A stretch of DNA of 64,000 nucleotides from Stutzerimonas xanthomarina (GCF_003935375.1 NZ_RHQM01000003.1:124001-188000); one strand, 5' to 3'; counted from the stretch's first letter, positions 18,026 through 28,805 are shown. Notes: a model not told the origin generated them from the letters alone. Made by a program: numbers and translations.

Positions 18026-18669
18026 TGCTGGCGCAGCAGATCATCCGCCCACAGCCGCGCCAGTTGCTGGGCGACTCCCCGGCAGTACTCGGCGAAGCGC
18101 TGAACGATGGCGTCAACCTCAGCGTATGGCAGCGCCAGCTGCCGCTCCACATTGCCGAGTTCGCCGAGACACTCCTGGCACTGGGCGAGCCATTGGCGGA
18201 ATCGCTGACCCTCGAACCAGCCGGCGACGGTGAGCTGCAACTGCCAACCCTGGCGGCAGCCTATCGGGACCTTGCCGGCCATGCCGGTTTAGTCGCCGAC
18301 GTGGCCTGGCTGGTGCGGGCGTTCAGCTGCCTGATCGACGCGCGGCGCATTGGCCTGCGCCTGCGCGTGCTGGACAAACCCATGTGCCCGCGCTTTCACG
18401 TCGATCACGTACCGCTGCGGCTGATCACCACCTACGCCGGCGCAGGTAGCGAATGGCTTCAGGAGGGCGGCATGCAGCGTCGGCGCCTGGGCGATCCGAC
18501 AGCCGAACCGACTGATCCGGCTGCCATCCAGCAGCTCGGGGTTGGCGACGTGGCGTTGTTCAAGGGGGAGAAATGGCTGGGTAACGAAGGCGCCGGGATC
18601 ATTCATCGCTCGCCGCAGGCGACAACGGCTGAGCGCCGTCTGATCCTGACGCTGGACTGGCTGAGCTGA
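18025..18669 (+). CDS. DUF1826 protein of the zinc-starvation operon
   Basis: 214 residues from the ATG at 18025, which shares its first base with the previous stop. The family has no assigned function. The conserved C-terminal half contains His125-x-Asp127 (RFHVDH), the strand RLITTYAGAG, a buried GDVALFKGEKW, then His194 in GIIHRSP and two arginines (204-205) in RRLILTLDW. This order, HxD...H...R, is like the iron and 2-oxoglutarate ligands of double-stranded beta-helix dioxygenases. It appears in Pseudomonas beside COG0523 and dksA2, so a role in low-zinc physiology is likely. Confidence 0.8.
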   Translation: MLAQQIIRPQPRQLLGDSPAVLGEALNDGVNLSVWQRQLPLHIAEFAETLLALGEPLAESLTLEPAGDGELQLPTLAAAYRDLAGHAGLVADVAWLVRAFSCLIDARRIGLRLRVLDKPMCPRFHVDHVPLRLITTYAGAGSEWLQEGGMQRRRLGDPTAEPTDPAAIQQLGVGDVALFKGEKWLGNEGAGIIHRSPQATTAERRLILTLDWLS

Positions 18670-18675
18670 AGCAAA

Positions 18676-18699
18676 AGGGCCGCAGCTGCGGCCCTCCGA
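18676..18699. terminator. Bidirectional hairpin terminator
   Basis: AGGGCCGCAG / CTGCGGCCCT is a 20-base perfect palindrome. On the minus strand it is followed by TTTTGCTT, so it serves mainly the Cys-rich protein gene; the plus-strand operon ends 7 bases before it. Confidence 0.75.
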
Positions 18700-18711
18700 A
18701 TCGGCGACCGA

Positions 18712-19041
18712 TCAGGCTGCCATCTTTTCGCACTCTTCAGCGCACTTGCGACAGGCCTCGGCGCAGGCCTGGCAATGGTCGTGCTTGTGCTTGCCGCACT
18801 CCTCGGCGCAATCGCGACAGACCTGCGCGCAGAGCTTGCAGAAGGCTTTGGCATAGGCACTGTCGCGGGTCATCAGCACTGCTGCGATCGCACACATGTC
18901 GGCGCAGTCACGATCGAGTTCGATGCAGCGCGCCATCATCTTCACGTCGTCCTCGCGCAAGCAGGATGCCGCGCAGGTCTCGCAGACCAGTGCGCAATTG
19001 GAACAGGCCTGGATACATGACTGGTAACTGGAATTGAGCAT
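18712..19041 (-). CDS. Cys-rich four-helix-bundle copper-binding protein (Csp/DUF326-like)
   Basis: 109 residues with 19 cysteines arranged in repeated C-x2-C, C-x3-C and C-x6-C spacings along amphipathic helices (CSNCALVC, CKLCAQVCRDC, CQACAEACRKC). Such proteins hold many Cu(I) ions inside a four-helix bundle; this one has no signal peptide, so it is the cytosolic type. The ATG at 19041 follows GGAGGA at 7 bases. The frame runs open for another 295 codons upstream, but that part is antisense to yigZ and not coding. Confidence 0.88.
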   Translation of the reverse strand: MLNSSYQSCIQACSNCALVCETCAASCLREDDVKMMARCIELDRDCADMCAIAAVLMTRDSAYAKAFCKLCAQVCRDCAEECGKHKHDHCQACAEACRKCAEECEKMAA

Positions 19042-19116
19042 GGAATGTCCTCCATCCGATGTGCCAGCGAAATGCGGTACGGCGGGGCCTTCTCCAGGCC
19101 ATGCGCGCAAACCGCG

Positions 19117-19131
19117 CCCTACTAGATAGGG
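19117..19131. promoter_or_regulatory. Inverted repeat upstream of Cys-rich protein gene
   Basis: CCCTA-CTAGA-TAGGG is a 5-5-5 inverted repeat 76 bases upstream of the Cys-rich gene start. It may be an operator for a metal regulator or for the divergent yigZ; no known consensus is matched. Confidence 0.3.
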
Positions 19132-19254
19132 GTTGGACGATCTGTCGAAGTTCAATCCGTTCGCCGGATGGCCTCTTGCAGGACGACGCAGCGCAGCTGC
19201 GGCGGCGCCGCTACAATGGCCGCCCCGCAAACCATCACCGACGCCGTAACTGCC

Positions 19255-19842
19255 ATGCCCTTCACCCTGTCCGCGCCCTGCGAATTGCTGGAAGTCATCA
19301 GCAAAAGCCGCTTCCTGGCCAAGGCCGCACCGGTGCAAAGCCCGGAGGAAGCGCAGGCGTTCGTCCAGGCGGTCAGCGATCCCACGGCGACCCACAGCTG
19401 CTGGGCGTGGAAGATCGGCAACCAGTACCGTTTCAGCGACGACGGCGAGCCCGGCGGCACGGCGGGTCGGCCGATGCTCACCGCCATCGAAGGGCAGGAT
19501 TTCGACCGGGTCGCGGTGGTGGTGATCCGCTGGTTCGGCGGCATCAAGCTCGGCACTGGCGGCCTGGCCCGTGCCTATGGCGGCACCACGGCGAAGTGCC
19601 TGCAGGCCGGCGAACGCAGCGAGCTGGTGTCGCGCTCGCGCTGTCGCTGTCATTGCCGCTTCGCCGAGCTGGCGCTGTTCAAGGCACGCCTGGCGGAATT
19701 CGAGGCGCTGCTGGAAGCCGAACATTTCGATGCCGAAGGCGCGACCCTGGAGATTGCCCTTCCCGCCGCTCAGCTGCAGCCACTGGAGAGATTGCTCGCT
19801 GATATCACCCGCGGGCGCAGCCAGCTGGAAGCCATGGACTAG
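19255..19842 (+). CDS. YigZ/IMPACT family protein
   Basis: 195 residues from the ATG at 19255. The N-terminal UPF0029/Impact domain carries the family line SHCWAW-like segment (HSCWAWKIG), DDGEPGGTAG and VVVIRWFGGIKLGTGGLARAY; a ferredoxin-like DUF1949 domain follows from about 140. E. coli YigZ was structurally solved, but the family role in bacteria is not clear; in eukaryotes Impact relatives affect translation control. It is monocistronic by appearance. Confidence 0.9.
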   Translation: MPFTLSAPCELLEVISKSRFLAKAAPVQSPEEAQAFVQAVSDPTATHSCWAWKIGNQYRFSDDGEPGGTAGRPMLTAIEGQDFDRVAVVVIRWFGGIKLGTGGLARAYGGTTAKCLQAGERSELVSRSRCRCHCRFAELALFKARLAEFEALLEAEHFDAEGATLEIALPAAQLQPLERLLADITRGRSQLEAMD

Positions 19843-21239
<1,397 letters not shown>

Positions 21240-21271
21240 GCCATTCGTCGGCGCCCGGCCGACCTGCGACA

Positions 21272-21296
21272 CCATGGCTCGCCGCGCGAGCCATGG
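21272..21296 (+). terminator. Perfect hairpin after adenine deaminase gene
   Basis: An 11-bp perfect stem (CCATGGCTCGC / GCGAGCCATGG) with a 3-base loop begins 32 bases after the stop. There is no T-run. Confidence 0.5.
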
Positions 21297-21339
21297 CTGC
21301 GCCTAGACTGTGCCGCGTCTACTTCACGAGGAGATCGCC

Positions 21340-21504
21340 ATGCACATTCTCGTCCGTCCCCTGACGCCCTACCCCGACAGCGCCTGGCAGGTGAGCCTCG
21401 ACCGGCAGAAAGTCACCTTTCGCAGCGAAGCCGAGGCACGCGCCTTCGTCGAAACCCTGCACCGTCGCCTGCAGGCGCCGCATCCCCTGCCACTCAGCGC
21501 CTGA
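21340..21504 (+). CDS. Small conserved-looking protein, 54 residues
   Basis: 54 residues from the ATG at 21340, which follows GAGGAG at 7 bases, a strong initiation site. The chain is soluble and basic, with a strand-strand-helix pattern (AWQVSLDRQKVTFRSEAEA, then ARAFVETLHRRLQ) resembling small DUF2188-like proteins. I cannot name the family. It sits between adenine deaminase and the convergent efflux gene, whose stop is 3 bases away. Confidence 0.65.
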   Translation: MHILVRPLTPYPDSAWQVSLDRQKVTFRSEAEARAFVETLHRRLQAPHPLPLSA

Positions 21505-21507
21505 CAG

Positions 21508-22680
21508 TCATTCCGTACTGGCGCGCGCCGTGGTGTAGGCGACGATCGTTGCCAGCAGGCCGCACAGGCTGATGATCGCCGCCAAGGGCACTGCGGTGCC
21601 GTTGTGCAAAGCCCCCACCGCGGAAGCGGCGATGGCGGCAATGGTGAACTGCATGCTGCCGAGCAAGGCCGAGGCGCTGCCGGCATTGGCGCGCTGGTCG
21701 GCCATGGCGCAGGCCGTGGCGTTCGGCAGCAGGCAACCGAGGCAGGACACGCAGCAGAACAGCGGGATCAGCAACGGCCAGAGCGATTCCGGCTGCGCCG
21801 CTGCAACCGCCAGCAACGCCAGCGCACTGCCGAAGAAGAACCACACCCAACGCCGCACCCAGAACTCCGGCCCGCGCCAGCGCACCAGCCGCACGTTGAC
21901 CTGCGCCATCAGGATGAAACCCGCCGCATTGACGCCGAACAGCCAGCCGAAATGCTCGGGTTTGACGCCATACAGTTCGATGAAGACGAACGGCGAGCCG
22001 GTGATGTAGGCGAACATGCCGGCCATGCACAGCGCACCGGTCAGCACGTGGCCGATGAAGAAGCGATCACGGAACAGCCGCAGATACTGCCCGAGCGCAC
22101 CGGACATCGGCTGACGCGGCAGCCCGGCCGGATAGGTTTCCGGCAGCCACAGCGTGACCGCCACCAGGCACATCGCGCTGAACAGCGTCAACAGGATGAA
22201 GATCGACGGCCAGCCGAACGACGCCAGCAACGCACCGCCCGCCACCGGTGCGAGGATAGGCGCCAGGCCCATCACCAGCATCAGCTGCGAGAACACCTTG
22301 GCGCTGGTCATCGGGTCGCACAGGTCACGCACCACGGCACGCGCTACCACCATGCCGGCACAGCCACCGAGCGCCTGGACGAAACGCACGCCGATCAGCC
22401 AGTCCATGGACGGCGCAAAGGCGCTGGCCAGCGATGCCAGGGTGAACAGCGTCACACCGACCAGCAGCGGCCCGCGCCGCCCATAGCGATCGGCCAACGG
22501 CCCGTAGACCAGCTGACCGATGGCCAGGCCGACGAAATAGGCCGCCAGCGAAAGCTGCACGTGATCGACACTGGTGCCGAACGACTCCGCCAGCAAGGGG
22601 AACGCCGGCAGGTACATGTCGATCGCCAGGGGACCGAACGCGCTGAGCGCGCCCAGTATGAGAAGAATCCGCAGGGACAT
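21508..22680 (-). CDS. Bcr/CflA-family drug efflux MFS transporter
   Basis: 390 residues with twelve predicted helices. The first helix line LGALSAFGPLAIDMYLPAFPLLAE and the motif-A loop GPLADRYGRRGPLL are signatures of the Bcr/CflA (drug:H+ antiporter-1) group, which exports bicyclomycin, chloramphenicol or sulfonamide-type drugs. The ATG at 22680 was chosen; the frame upstream crosses the operator and the TetR gene. It is divergent from the TetR-family gene, with a TtgR-like palindrome between them. Confidence 0.92.
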   Translation of the reverse strand: MSLRILLILGALSAFGPLAIDMYLPAFPLLAESFGTSVDHVQLSLAAYFVGLAIGQLVYGPLADRYGRRGPLLVGVTLFTLASLASAFAPSMDWLIGVRFVQALGGCAGMVVARAVVRDLCDPMTSAKVFSQLMLVMGLAPILAPVAGGALLASFGWPSIFILLTLFSAMCLVAVTLWLPETYPAGLPRQPMSGALGQYLRLFRDRFFIGHVLTGALCMAGMFAYITGSPFVFIELYGVKPEHFGWLFGVNAAGFILMAQVNVRLVRWRGPEFWVRRWVWFFFGSALALLAVAAAQPESLWPLLIPLFCCVSCLGCLLPNATACAMADQRANAGSASALLGSMQFTIAAIAASAVGALHNGTAVPLAAIISLCGLLATIVAYTTARASTE

Positions 22681-22772
22681 CAGAGGCTCGCAAGCTGGAA
22701 AGAAGACGTGGCCGGGTGAGTTGTTGGTACCTCGACCGTGCCCGGGAATTTGCACCGGCGTGCAAGATGCTG

Positions 22773-22794
22773 TTACATACACCGCCGATTGTAA
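22773..22794. promoter_or_regulatory. TtgR/AcrR-type operator
   Basis: A 22-base dyad, TTACA-N12-TGTAA, with the same arms and the same spacing as the published TtgR operator of P. putida. It is centred in the divergent region between the efflux pump and the TetR-family gene. Confidence 0.65.
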
Positions 22795-22884
22795 ACATGC
22801 ATCACGACGAGATGCGCCGTTACACTGGCCGCCCTCCATCGCTGCTGGACGCCCGAAGCAGCCGTCATCTGCCTGAATCTGCCC

Positions 22885-23532
22885 ATGCGCCGAACCAAAG
22901 AAGAAGCCGAAAAAACTCGTATCGCCATCCTCGCGTCTGCCGAGCGGCTGTTTCTGGACAAGGGGGTGGCCCACACCAGCCTCGACCAGATCGCCCGTGA
23001 CGCCGGTGTGACGCGCGGCGCGGTGTACTGGCATTTTCAGAACAAGGCGCACCTGTTCCACGAAATGCTCAACCAGATTCGCCTGCCACCGGAGCAGATG
23101 ACCGAGCGCCTGTGCAGCTGCGATCAGCAGCAGCCGCTACAGGCACTGATCGCCCTGCGCAACCTGACGGTCGAGGCTATCAGCACCCTGGCCAGCAACG
23201 AGCAGAAGCGCCGGATCTTCACCATCCTGCTGCACAAGTGCGAATTCACCGATGAACTGCGTGAAGCCGAGGAACGTCACCACGCCTTCATCAACCAGTT
23301 CATCGATCTGTGCGAAAACCTGCTGCGCAACGCCTCGACCTGCCTGCGCCCCGGCGTCACGCCGCGGCTCGCCGCGCTGTCGCTGCACGCCCTGGTGGTC
23401 GGACTGTTCACCTACTGGACGCGCGACACCGAACTGTTCGCGCCAGAGGTCGATACCAGGGCGCTGATCGACCCGCTGTTCCGCGGCCTGCTCCGCGACT
23501 GGCCGGACGATCCCGACCAGCCTGCCGCGTGA
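22885..23532 (+). CDS. TetR/AcrR-family repressor (TtgR/AcrR-like)
   Basis: 215 residues. The N-terminal helix-turn-helix (MRRTKEEAEKTR, then TSLDQIARDAGVTRGAVYWHFQNK) is of the AcrR/TtgR/MexR-like efflux-repressor class, and the ligand domain includes RIFTILLHKCEFTDELRE, as I recall for TtgR. In P. putida TtgR controls an RND pump next to it; here the neighbour is a Bcr/CflA pump. Binding to the 22-base dyad upstream, and hence control of both genes, is inferred. Confidence 0.9.
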   Translation: MRRTKEEAEKTRIAILASAERLFLDKGVAHTSLDQIARDAGVTRGAVYWHFQNKAHLFHEMLNQIRLPPEQMTERLCSCDQQQPLQALIALRNLTVEAISTLASNEQKRRIFTILLHKCEFTDELREAEERHHAFINQFIDLCENLLRNASTCLRPGVTPRLAALSLHALVVGLFTYWTRDTELFAPEVDTRALIDPLFRGLLRDWPDDPDQPAA

Positions 23533-23536
23533 GCGA

Positions 23537-23728
23537 TCAGCTCACCTGGTAACCCTCTTCGCTGATCGCCTGGCGAATCGCCTGCTCGCTGGCGCTGCTC
23601 TGGACCTGCACCGTTCCGGCCGCCAGGTCCACCTGCACCTGCGCCTGCGGGTCCAGCGCCTGGATGGCCTGGGTTACCGCACGCTCGCAGTGGCTGCAGG
23701 TCATTCCGCTCACGTTGAATACTTGCAT
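23537..23728 (-). CDS. copZ: Copper chaperone CopZ
   Basis: 63 residues, a single heavy-metal-associated ferredoxin-like domain with Cys11 and Cys14 in GMTCSHC. It would carry Cu(I) in the cytosol to CopA or to CueR. It is divergent from copA and has its own CueR-type operator 37 bases upstream. Confidence 0.92.
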   Translation of the reverse strand: MQVFNVSGMTCSHCERAVTQAIQALDPQAQVQVDLAAGTVQVQSSASEQAIRQAISEEGYQVS

Positions 23729-23764
23729 CGTCGCTCTCCTCGTCTGCTGAAGGCGCCGATTCTC

Positions 23765-23787
23765 GACCTTGCCACCCGGGCAAGGTC
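23765..23787 (-). promoter_or_regulatory. CueR-type operator of copZ
   Basis: A perfect dyad GACCTTGCC-N5-GGCAAGGTC (9+5+9). CueR-family sites lie in promoters with long spacers between -35 and -10, and this one faces copZ. Confidence 0.8.
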
Positions 23788-23817
23788 AAGGCACCTGCTG
23801 TCGCAGATCATGGTGTT

Positions 23818-23840
23818 GACCTTGCCATAGGGTTAAGGTC
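23818..23840 (+). promoter_or_regulatory. CueR-type operator of copA
   Basis: A near-perfect dyad GACCTTGCC-N5-GTTAAGGTC, of the same length as the copZ site and 31 bases away from it. It lies 36 bases before the copA start. CueR is encoded immediately after copA. Confidence 0.82.
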
Positions 23841-23876
23841 GATCCTGCAGCCATCGCAATCCAAGGAGTCACTGCC

Positions 23877-26255
23877 ATGTCCAGCGCCACCCATACGCTG
23901 CCGGTCAGCGGTATGACCTGCGCCAGCTGCGCCGGCCGCGTCGAGCGGGCCCTGCTCAAGGTGCCGGGCGTCGCCGCGGCCAACGTCAACCTGGCCAACG
24001 AGCAGGTGCGCGTCGAAGGCGATGACCTGGGTGTGGCGACGCTGATCGAGGCCGTGGAAAAGGCCGGCTACGGCGTACCGCTGCAGAGCATCGAGCTGAA
24101 CATCGAGGGCATGACCTGCGCCAGCTGCGTCGGCCGGGTCGAACGCGCCTTGCTCAAGGTGCCAGGCGTGCGCAGCGCCGCGGTGAACCTGGCCAGCGAG
24201 CGCGCGCATGTCGAGGTGATCGGCACGCCGGACCCCGCCGTGCTGATCCAGGCGATCGAGGCCGCCGGCTACAAGGCGAGCGCCGGCGACCAGCAGCGCC
24301 CCGAACAGGATGCCGCGCGACGCCTGCAGCGTGAACGCTGGACGGTGATCGCCGCCCTGTTGCTGGCCGCACCGCTGGTGCTGCCGATGTTCGGCGAACT
24401 GTTTGGGCAGCACTGGATGCTGCCGGCGTGGATCCAGTTCCTGCTCGCCACTCCAGTGCAGTTCATCCTCGGCGCACGCTTCTACGTGGCCGGCTGGAAG
24501 GCGGTGCGTGCTGGTGCCGGCAACATGGACCTGCTGGTCGCCATCGGCACCAGCGCCGGTTATGGCCTGAGCCTCTATCAATGGTGGGCGACGCCGGCCG
24601 GGCAGATGCCGCACCTGTATTTCGAGGCCTCAGCGGTGGTGATCGCCCTGGTGCTGCTGGGCAAATACTTGGAAAGCCGCGCCAAGCGCCAGACCAGCGC
24701 CGCCATTCGTGCGCTCGAAGCCTTGCGCCCAGACCGCGCGACACGGGTAGTCGACGGCCGCGAGGAAGACGTCGCAATCGCCGCGCTGCGCCTGGACGAC
24801 CTGGTGATGGTCAAGCCAGGCGAGCGTTTCCCGGTGGACGGTGAAGTGGTCGAGGGCGAAAGCCAGGCCGACGAAGCGCTGATCAGTGGCGAGAGCCTGC
24901 CAGTGAACAAGGCGCCAGGCGACCGCATCACCGGCGGTGCGATCAATGGCGAGGGCAGGCTGCTGGTGCGCACTACTGCGCTCGGTGGCGAGACCGTGCT
25001 GGCGCGGATCATCCGCCTGGTGGAAGACGCCCAGGCAGCCAAGGCGCCGATCCAGAAGCTGGTGGACAAGGTCAGCCAGGTGTTCGTCCCGGCGGTACTG
25101 GTGATCGCCGTATTCACCCTGATCGGCTGGCTGCTCACTGGCGCGCCGGTCGAGGTCGCGCTGATCAACGCCGTGGCCGTGCTGGTCATCGCCTGCCCCT
25201 GCGCCCTGGGTCTGGCCACGCCGGCGGCGATCATGGCCGGCACCGGCGTGGCGGCGCGCCACGGCATCCTGATCAAGGACGCGGAGGCGCTGGAAGTCGC
25301 CCATGCGGTCACGGCCGTGGCCTTCGACAAGACCGGCACGCTCACCTCGGGCAAGCCGCAGATCATCCACCTGCATGCCGTGGACGGCGACGAAGCGCGG
25401 ATACTGCGCCTGGCCGGCGCCCTGCAGCGGGGCAGCGAACACCCGCTGGCGCGCGCCGTGCTGGAGCGCTGCGAAGCCGACGGCATCGCCGTGCCGGATG
25501 TACAGAAGAGCCAGGCCCTGAGCGGCCGCGGCATCGCCGGAACGCTGGATGGTCAGCAGCTGGCGCTGGGCAACCGGCGCATGCTCGAAGAGTATGGCCT
25601 GCAGCCGGGCGAGCTGCTGGAAACCGCCCAGCGCTGGGAAGCCGAGGGTCGCACCCTCTCCTGGCTGGTGGAGCATTCGCCCGAGCCGCGTATCCTCGGC
25701 CTGTTCGCTTTTGGTGACAGCCTCAAGGACGGCGCCGCAGCAGCGATTGCCGGGCTCGCGGCGCGGCATATCCGCAGCCACCTGATCACCGGCGACAACC
25801 GTGGCAGCGCGCGGGTGGTGGCCGAAGCGCTGCACATCGATGATGTGCATGCCGAGGTGCTGCCAGCGGACAAGGCCGCCACCGTGGCGGAGCTGAAGAA
25901 AGGCGGCGCCGTGGTGGCGATGGTCGGCGACGGCATCAACGATGCCCCGGCCCTGGCCGCAGCGGATGTCGGCATCGCCATGGGTGGCGGTACCGATGTG
26001 GCCATGCACGCCGCCGGCATCACCCTGATGCGCGGCGATCCACGGCTGGTTCCGGCGGCGCTGGACATCAGCCGGCGCACCTACCGCAAGATCCAGCAGA
26101 ACCTGTTCTGGGCCTTCATCTACAACCTGGTGGGCATTCCGCTCGCCGCCTTCGGCTTTCTCAGCCCGGTGGTGGCTGGCGCGGCGATGGCCCTGTCGAG
26201 CGTCAGCGTGGTGAGCAACGCCCTGCTGCTGCGTTCCTGGAAGCCGGAAGAATGA
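23877..26255 (+). CDS. copA: Cu(I)-exporting P-type ATPase CopA
   Basis: 792 residues. Two N-terminal metal-binding domains each carry GMTCASC (12-18 and about 79-85). The membrane part has the Cys-Pro-Cys ion site ([15 protein letters not shown]), the actuator loop [10 protein letters not shown], the phosphorylation site [10 protein letters not shown], the SEHPLARAV His-Pro motif and the hinge [10 protein letters not shown], so all P1B-1 ATPase parts are present. It pumps Cu(I) from cytosol to periplasm. It is followed by cueR after 13 bases, a likely operon. Confidence 0.97.
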   Translation: MSSATHTLPVSGMTCASCAGRVERALLKVPGVAAANVNLANEQVRVEGDDLGVATLIEAVEKAGYGVPLQSIELNIEGMTCASCVGRVERALLKVPGVRSAAVNLASERAHVEVIGTPDPAVLIQAIEAAGYKASAGDQQRPEQDAARRLQRERWTVIAALLLAAPLVLPMFGELFGQHWMLPAWIQFLLATPVQFILGARFYVAGWKAVRAGAGNMDLLVAIGTSAGYGLSLYQWWATPAGQMPHLYFEASAVVIALVLLGKYLESRAKRQTSAAIRALEALRPDRATRVVDGREEDVAIAALRLDDLVMVKPGERFPVDGEVVEGESQADEALISGESLPVNKAPGDRITGGAINGEGRLLVRTTALGGETVLARIIRLVEDAQAAKAPIQKLVDKVSQVFVPAVLVIAVFTLIGWLLTGAPVEVALINAVAVLVIACPCALGLATPAAIMAGTGVAARHGILIKDAEALEVAHAVTAVAFDKTGTLTSGKPQIIHLHAVDGDEARILRLAGALQRGSEHPLARAVLERCEADGIAVPDVQKSQALSGRGIAGTLDGQQLALGNRRMLEEYGLQPGELLETAQRWEAEGRTLSWLVEHSPEPRILGLFAFGDSLKDGAAAAIAGLAARHIRSHLITGDNRGSARVVAEALHIDDVHAEVLPADKAATVAELKKGGAVVAMVGDGINDAPALAAADVGIAMGGGTDVAMHAAGITLMRGDPRLVPAALDISRRTYRKIQQNLFWAFIYNLVGIPLAAFGFLSPVVAGAAMALSSVSVVSNALLLRSWKPEE

Positions 26256-26268
26256 TCGGGAGCACACC

Positions 26269-26712
26269 ATGAACATTGGTCAGGCAGCCAAGCACAGTGG
26301 CCTCACGGCGAAGATGATCCGCTACTACGAATCCATCGGCCTGCTCACGCCGGCCGGGCGTGGCGCCAATGGCTATCGCCACTACAACGAGCGCGACCTG
26401 CATCAGCTGGCCTTCATCCGCCGCGCCCGTGACCTGGGTTTCTCGCTGGAGGAGGTCGGCAAGCTGCTGGCGCTGTGGCAGGACCGTCAGCGCGCCAGCG
26501 CCGATGTGAAAGCCCTGGCCGGCGCGCACATCGACGAGCTGAACCGCAAGATCACTGAGCTGGTCGACCTGCGCGACACCCTGCAGGAGCTGGTCGACCA
26601 CTGCCAGGGCGATGATCGCCCGGACTGCCCGATCCTGCAGGGCATCGAAAGCGGCTGCTGCAGCGCCCCGTCATCCCGTCCGTCCCCAATCACTGCACCT
26701 GGCAAAGGCTGA
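26269..26712 (+). CDS. cueR: MerR-family Cu(I) sensor CueR
   Basis: 147 residues. A MerR winged helix ([24 protein letters not shown]) is followed by a dimer helix. The copper loop has Cys112 and Cys120 ([10 protein letters not shown]) at exactly the E. coli positions, and Ser77, which marks +1-ion sensing members, is present. A tail with CysCys at 130-131 is longer than in E. coli. It would activate copA and copZ at the two dyads upstream; autoregulation through read-through from copA is likely. Confidence 0.95.
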   Translation: MNIGQAAKHSGLTAKMIRYYESIGLLTPAGRGANGYRHYNERDLHQLAFIRRARDLGFSLEEVGKLLALWQDRQRASADVKALAGAHIDELNRKITELVDLRDTLQELVDHCQGDDRPDCPILQGIESGCCSAPSSRPSPITAPGKG

Positions 26713-26882
26713 TGCCAACGCGGGCCGCCCCGGCCCGCGCCCCCTGCTCCAGCATTCGCTGCGACCATTCCTCGATTTACATTCAAGTTCGTATGCTCGC
26801 GGCCGAAAGAGGGCCCGAAGACACCCGCGGGCCGCCGGCAAGGCACCCGCTCGTTTCGAACTATTCATCTGATTGGAATGAC

Positions 26883-28805
26883 ATGAACAACTGGTTTGCA
26901 AACATCGGCGTCAGCAGGAAGCTCGCACTGGGTTTCGGTGCCGTGCTGGTCTTGACCCTCATCCTCGCCTGGAACGGCTGGGGCAGCCTCGGCAGCGTCA
27001 TCCAGCGCAGCGGCTGGATGACCGAAATCTCATTGCTGAACAAGACACTGACCGACCTGCGTATCGCCCGCCTGCAATTCATGCTGGCCAATGGTGACAA
27101 CGAATCCACCGAGCGTCTGGACAAGAACCTGGGCATCTACCTCGCCCAGCAGACCAAGCTGCTGGAGACCTTCAAGAACCCGGTCAACGTCGCCCAGCTC
27201 AAGGAGCAGGCCGGCTACAACGCGCAGTATCAGCATTCGCTGAACGATATGCGCAAGGCCTATGCCCAGGCCAACGCCTCGCGGCAGATCATCGACCAGG
27301 CCGCCGGCCGTCTGAGCGAGCTGATGGCTGGCGTGAACCGTCAGGTGCTGCAGCTCTCGGACTATGACGAGGGCCGTTTCGCCCAATTCCAGGCGATCAC
27401 CCAGATCGAAGACGACGTGCAGCGTGCGCAGTACCTGCTGCGCGTCTACATGAGCAGCCCGGGTGCCGAGGCGGCGAAGGCGATCTACGCCCAGCTCGAC
27501 GCCGCGCAGGCCACCCTCGGCCGTCATGCCGGCGCTCTGGACGCCGACAGCGGCGCGGCGCTGCAGCAGATGCGCACGGTGCTCGGCGAGTACCGCAGCG
27601 CCATCGAGGCGCTGGAGAAGGCCACCCAGGCAATCGCCAAGGCGCGCCAGGAGATGACCGACCAGCAGAAGGAAATCGTCCGTATCAGCGACTCGCTCTA
27701 CCAGTTCCAGCTCGACCAGCTCGACGTGGAAAGCGCCGCAGCACGCACGCGCCTGATCGTCAGCGCGCTGCTGGCCCTGGTGCTGGGCATGCTGGCCGCT
27801 TGGCTGATCACCCGGCAGATCATCCTGCCGCTGCGTGCGACCCTGGCTGACGTCGAGCGCATCGCCTCCGGCGACCTCAGCGCCACCGCACAGGTTCAGC
27901 GCCGCGACGAGCTGGGCGTGCTGCAGCGCGGCATCCAGCAGATGGGCTCGACCCTGCGCGAGCTGATCGGCGGCATCCGCGATGGTGTCAGCCAGATCAG
28001 CGCCGCCGCCGAGGAGCTCTCGGCCGTCACCCAGCAGACCAGCGCCGGCGTGAACAGCCAGAAGGAAGAAACCGATCAGGTCGCCACCGCCATGCACGAA
28101 ATGTCGGCGACCGTTCAGGAAGTCGCGCGCAATGCCGAACAGGCCGCGCTGGCAGCCACCGAGGCGGACGGCGAAGCCCGGGAAGGCGATCGCGTGGTCA
28201 CCGAGGTGGTCACCCAGATCGAACGCATGGCCAACGCCGTGGTGCGCTCCACCGAGGCGATGAAGGCACTGCAGGAAGAGAGCGACAAAATCGGCAGTGT
28301 GATGAACGTGATTCGGGCGGTGGCCGAGCAGACCAACCTGCTGGCGCTCAACGCCGCCATCGAGGCTGCCCGTGCCGGCGAGGCCGGACGCGGATTCGCC
28401 GTGGTCGCCGACGAGGTCCGCGGCCTGGCTCAGCGTACGCAGAAGTCCACTGAGGAAATCGAAGGGCTGGTCGCCGCGCTACAGAACGGCACCCAGCAGG
28501 TTGCCTCGATCATGCACACCAGCCGCGACCTGACCGACAGCGGCGTCGAGCTGGCGCGCCGGGCCGGTGCATCACTGGGCAGCATCACCCGCACAGTGTC
28601 GAACATCCAGGCGATGAACCAGCAGATCGCAGCGGCCGCCGAGGAGCAGAGCGCAGTGGCCGAGGAAATCAGCCGCAGCGTGGTGAATGTGCGCGATGTG
28701 TCGGAACAGACCGCCGCCGCCAGCGAGGAAACCGCGGCGTCGAGCACCGAGCTGGCACGTCTGGGCGGTCAATTGCAGTCGATGGTGAGCCGCTTCCGGC
28801 TCTGA
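26883..28805 (+). CDS. Methyl-accepting chemotaxis protein (HBM-type sensor)
   Basis: 640 residues from the ATG at 26883 (GATTGG upstream is a weak ribosome site; the long upstream frame is spurious). Topology: TM1 at about 11-33, a helical periplasmic domain of about 250 residues that resembles the helical-bimodular type, TM2 at about 287-308, then HAMP ([19 protein letters not shown]) and the MCP signalling domain with the conserved tip [19 protein letters not shown]. It binds CheA/CheW at the pole. Ligand not known; HBM receptors often sense TCA-cycle acids. Confidence 0.93.
   Translation: MNNWFANIGVSRKLALGFGAVLVLTLILAWNGWGSLGSVIQRSGWMTEISLLNKTLTDLRIARLQFMLANGDNESTERLDKNLGIYLAQQTKLLETFKNPVNVAQLKEQAGYNAQYQHSLNDMRKAYAQANASRQIIDQAAGRLSELMAGVNRQVLQLSDYDEGRFAQFQAITQIEDDVQRAQYLLRVYMSSPGAEAAKAIYAQLDAAQATLGRHAGALDADSGAALQQMRTVLGEYRSAIEALEKATQAIAKARQEMTDQQKEIVRISDSLYQFQLDQLDVESAAARTRLIVSALLALVLGMLAAWLITRQIILPLRATLADVERIASGDLSATAQVQRRDELGVLQRGIQQMGSTLRELIGGIRDGVSQISAAAEELSAVTQQTSAGVNSQKEETDQVATAMHEMSATVQEVARNAEQAALAATEADGEAREGDRVVTEVVTQIERMANAVVRSTEAMKALQEESDKIGSVMNVIRAVAEQTNLLALNAAIEAARAGEAGRGFAVVADEVRGLAQRTQKSTEEIEGLVAALQNGTQQVASIMHTSRDLTDSGVELARRAGASLGSITRTVSNIQAMNQQIAAAAEEQSAVAEEISRSVVNVRDVSEQTAAASEETAASSTELARLGGQLQSMVSRFRL

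Noticed and set aside
24630-26276. 548-codon open frame on the minus strand
   Set aside because: Antisense to copA, rich in His, Gln and Arg as expected for a complement of a GC-rich coding frame.
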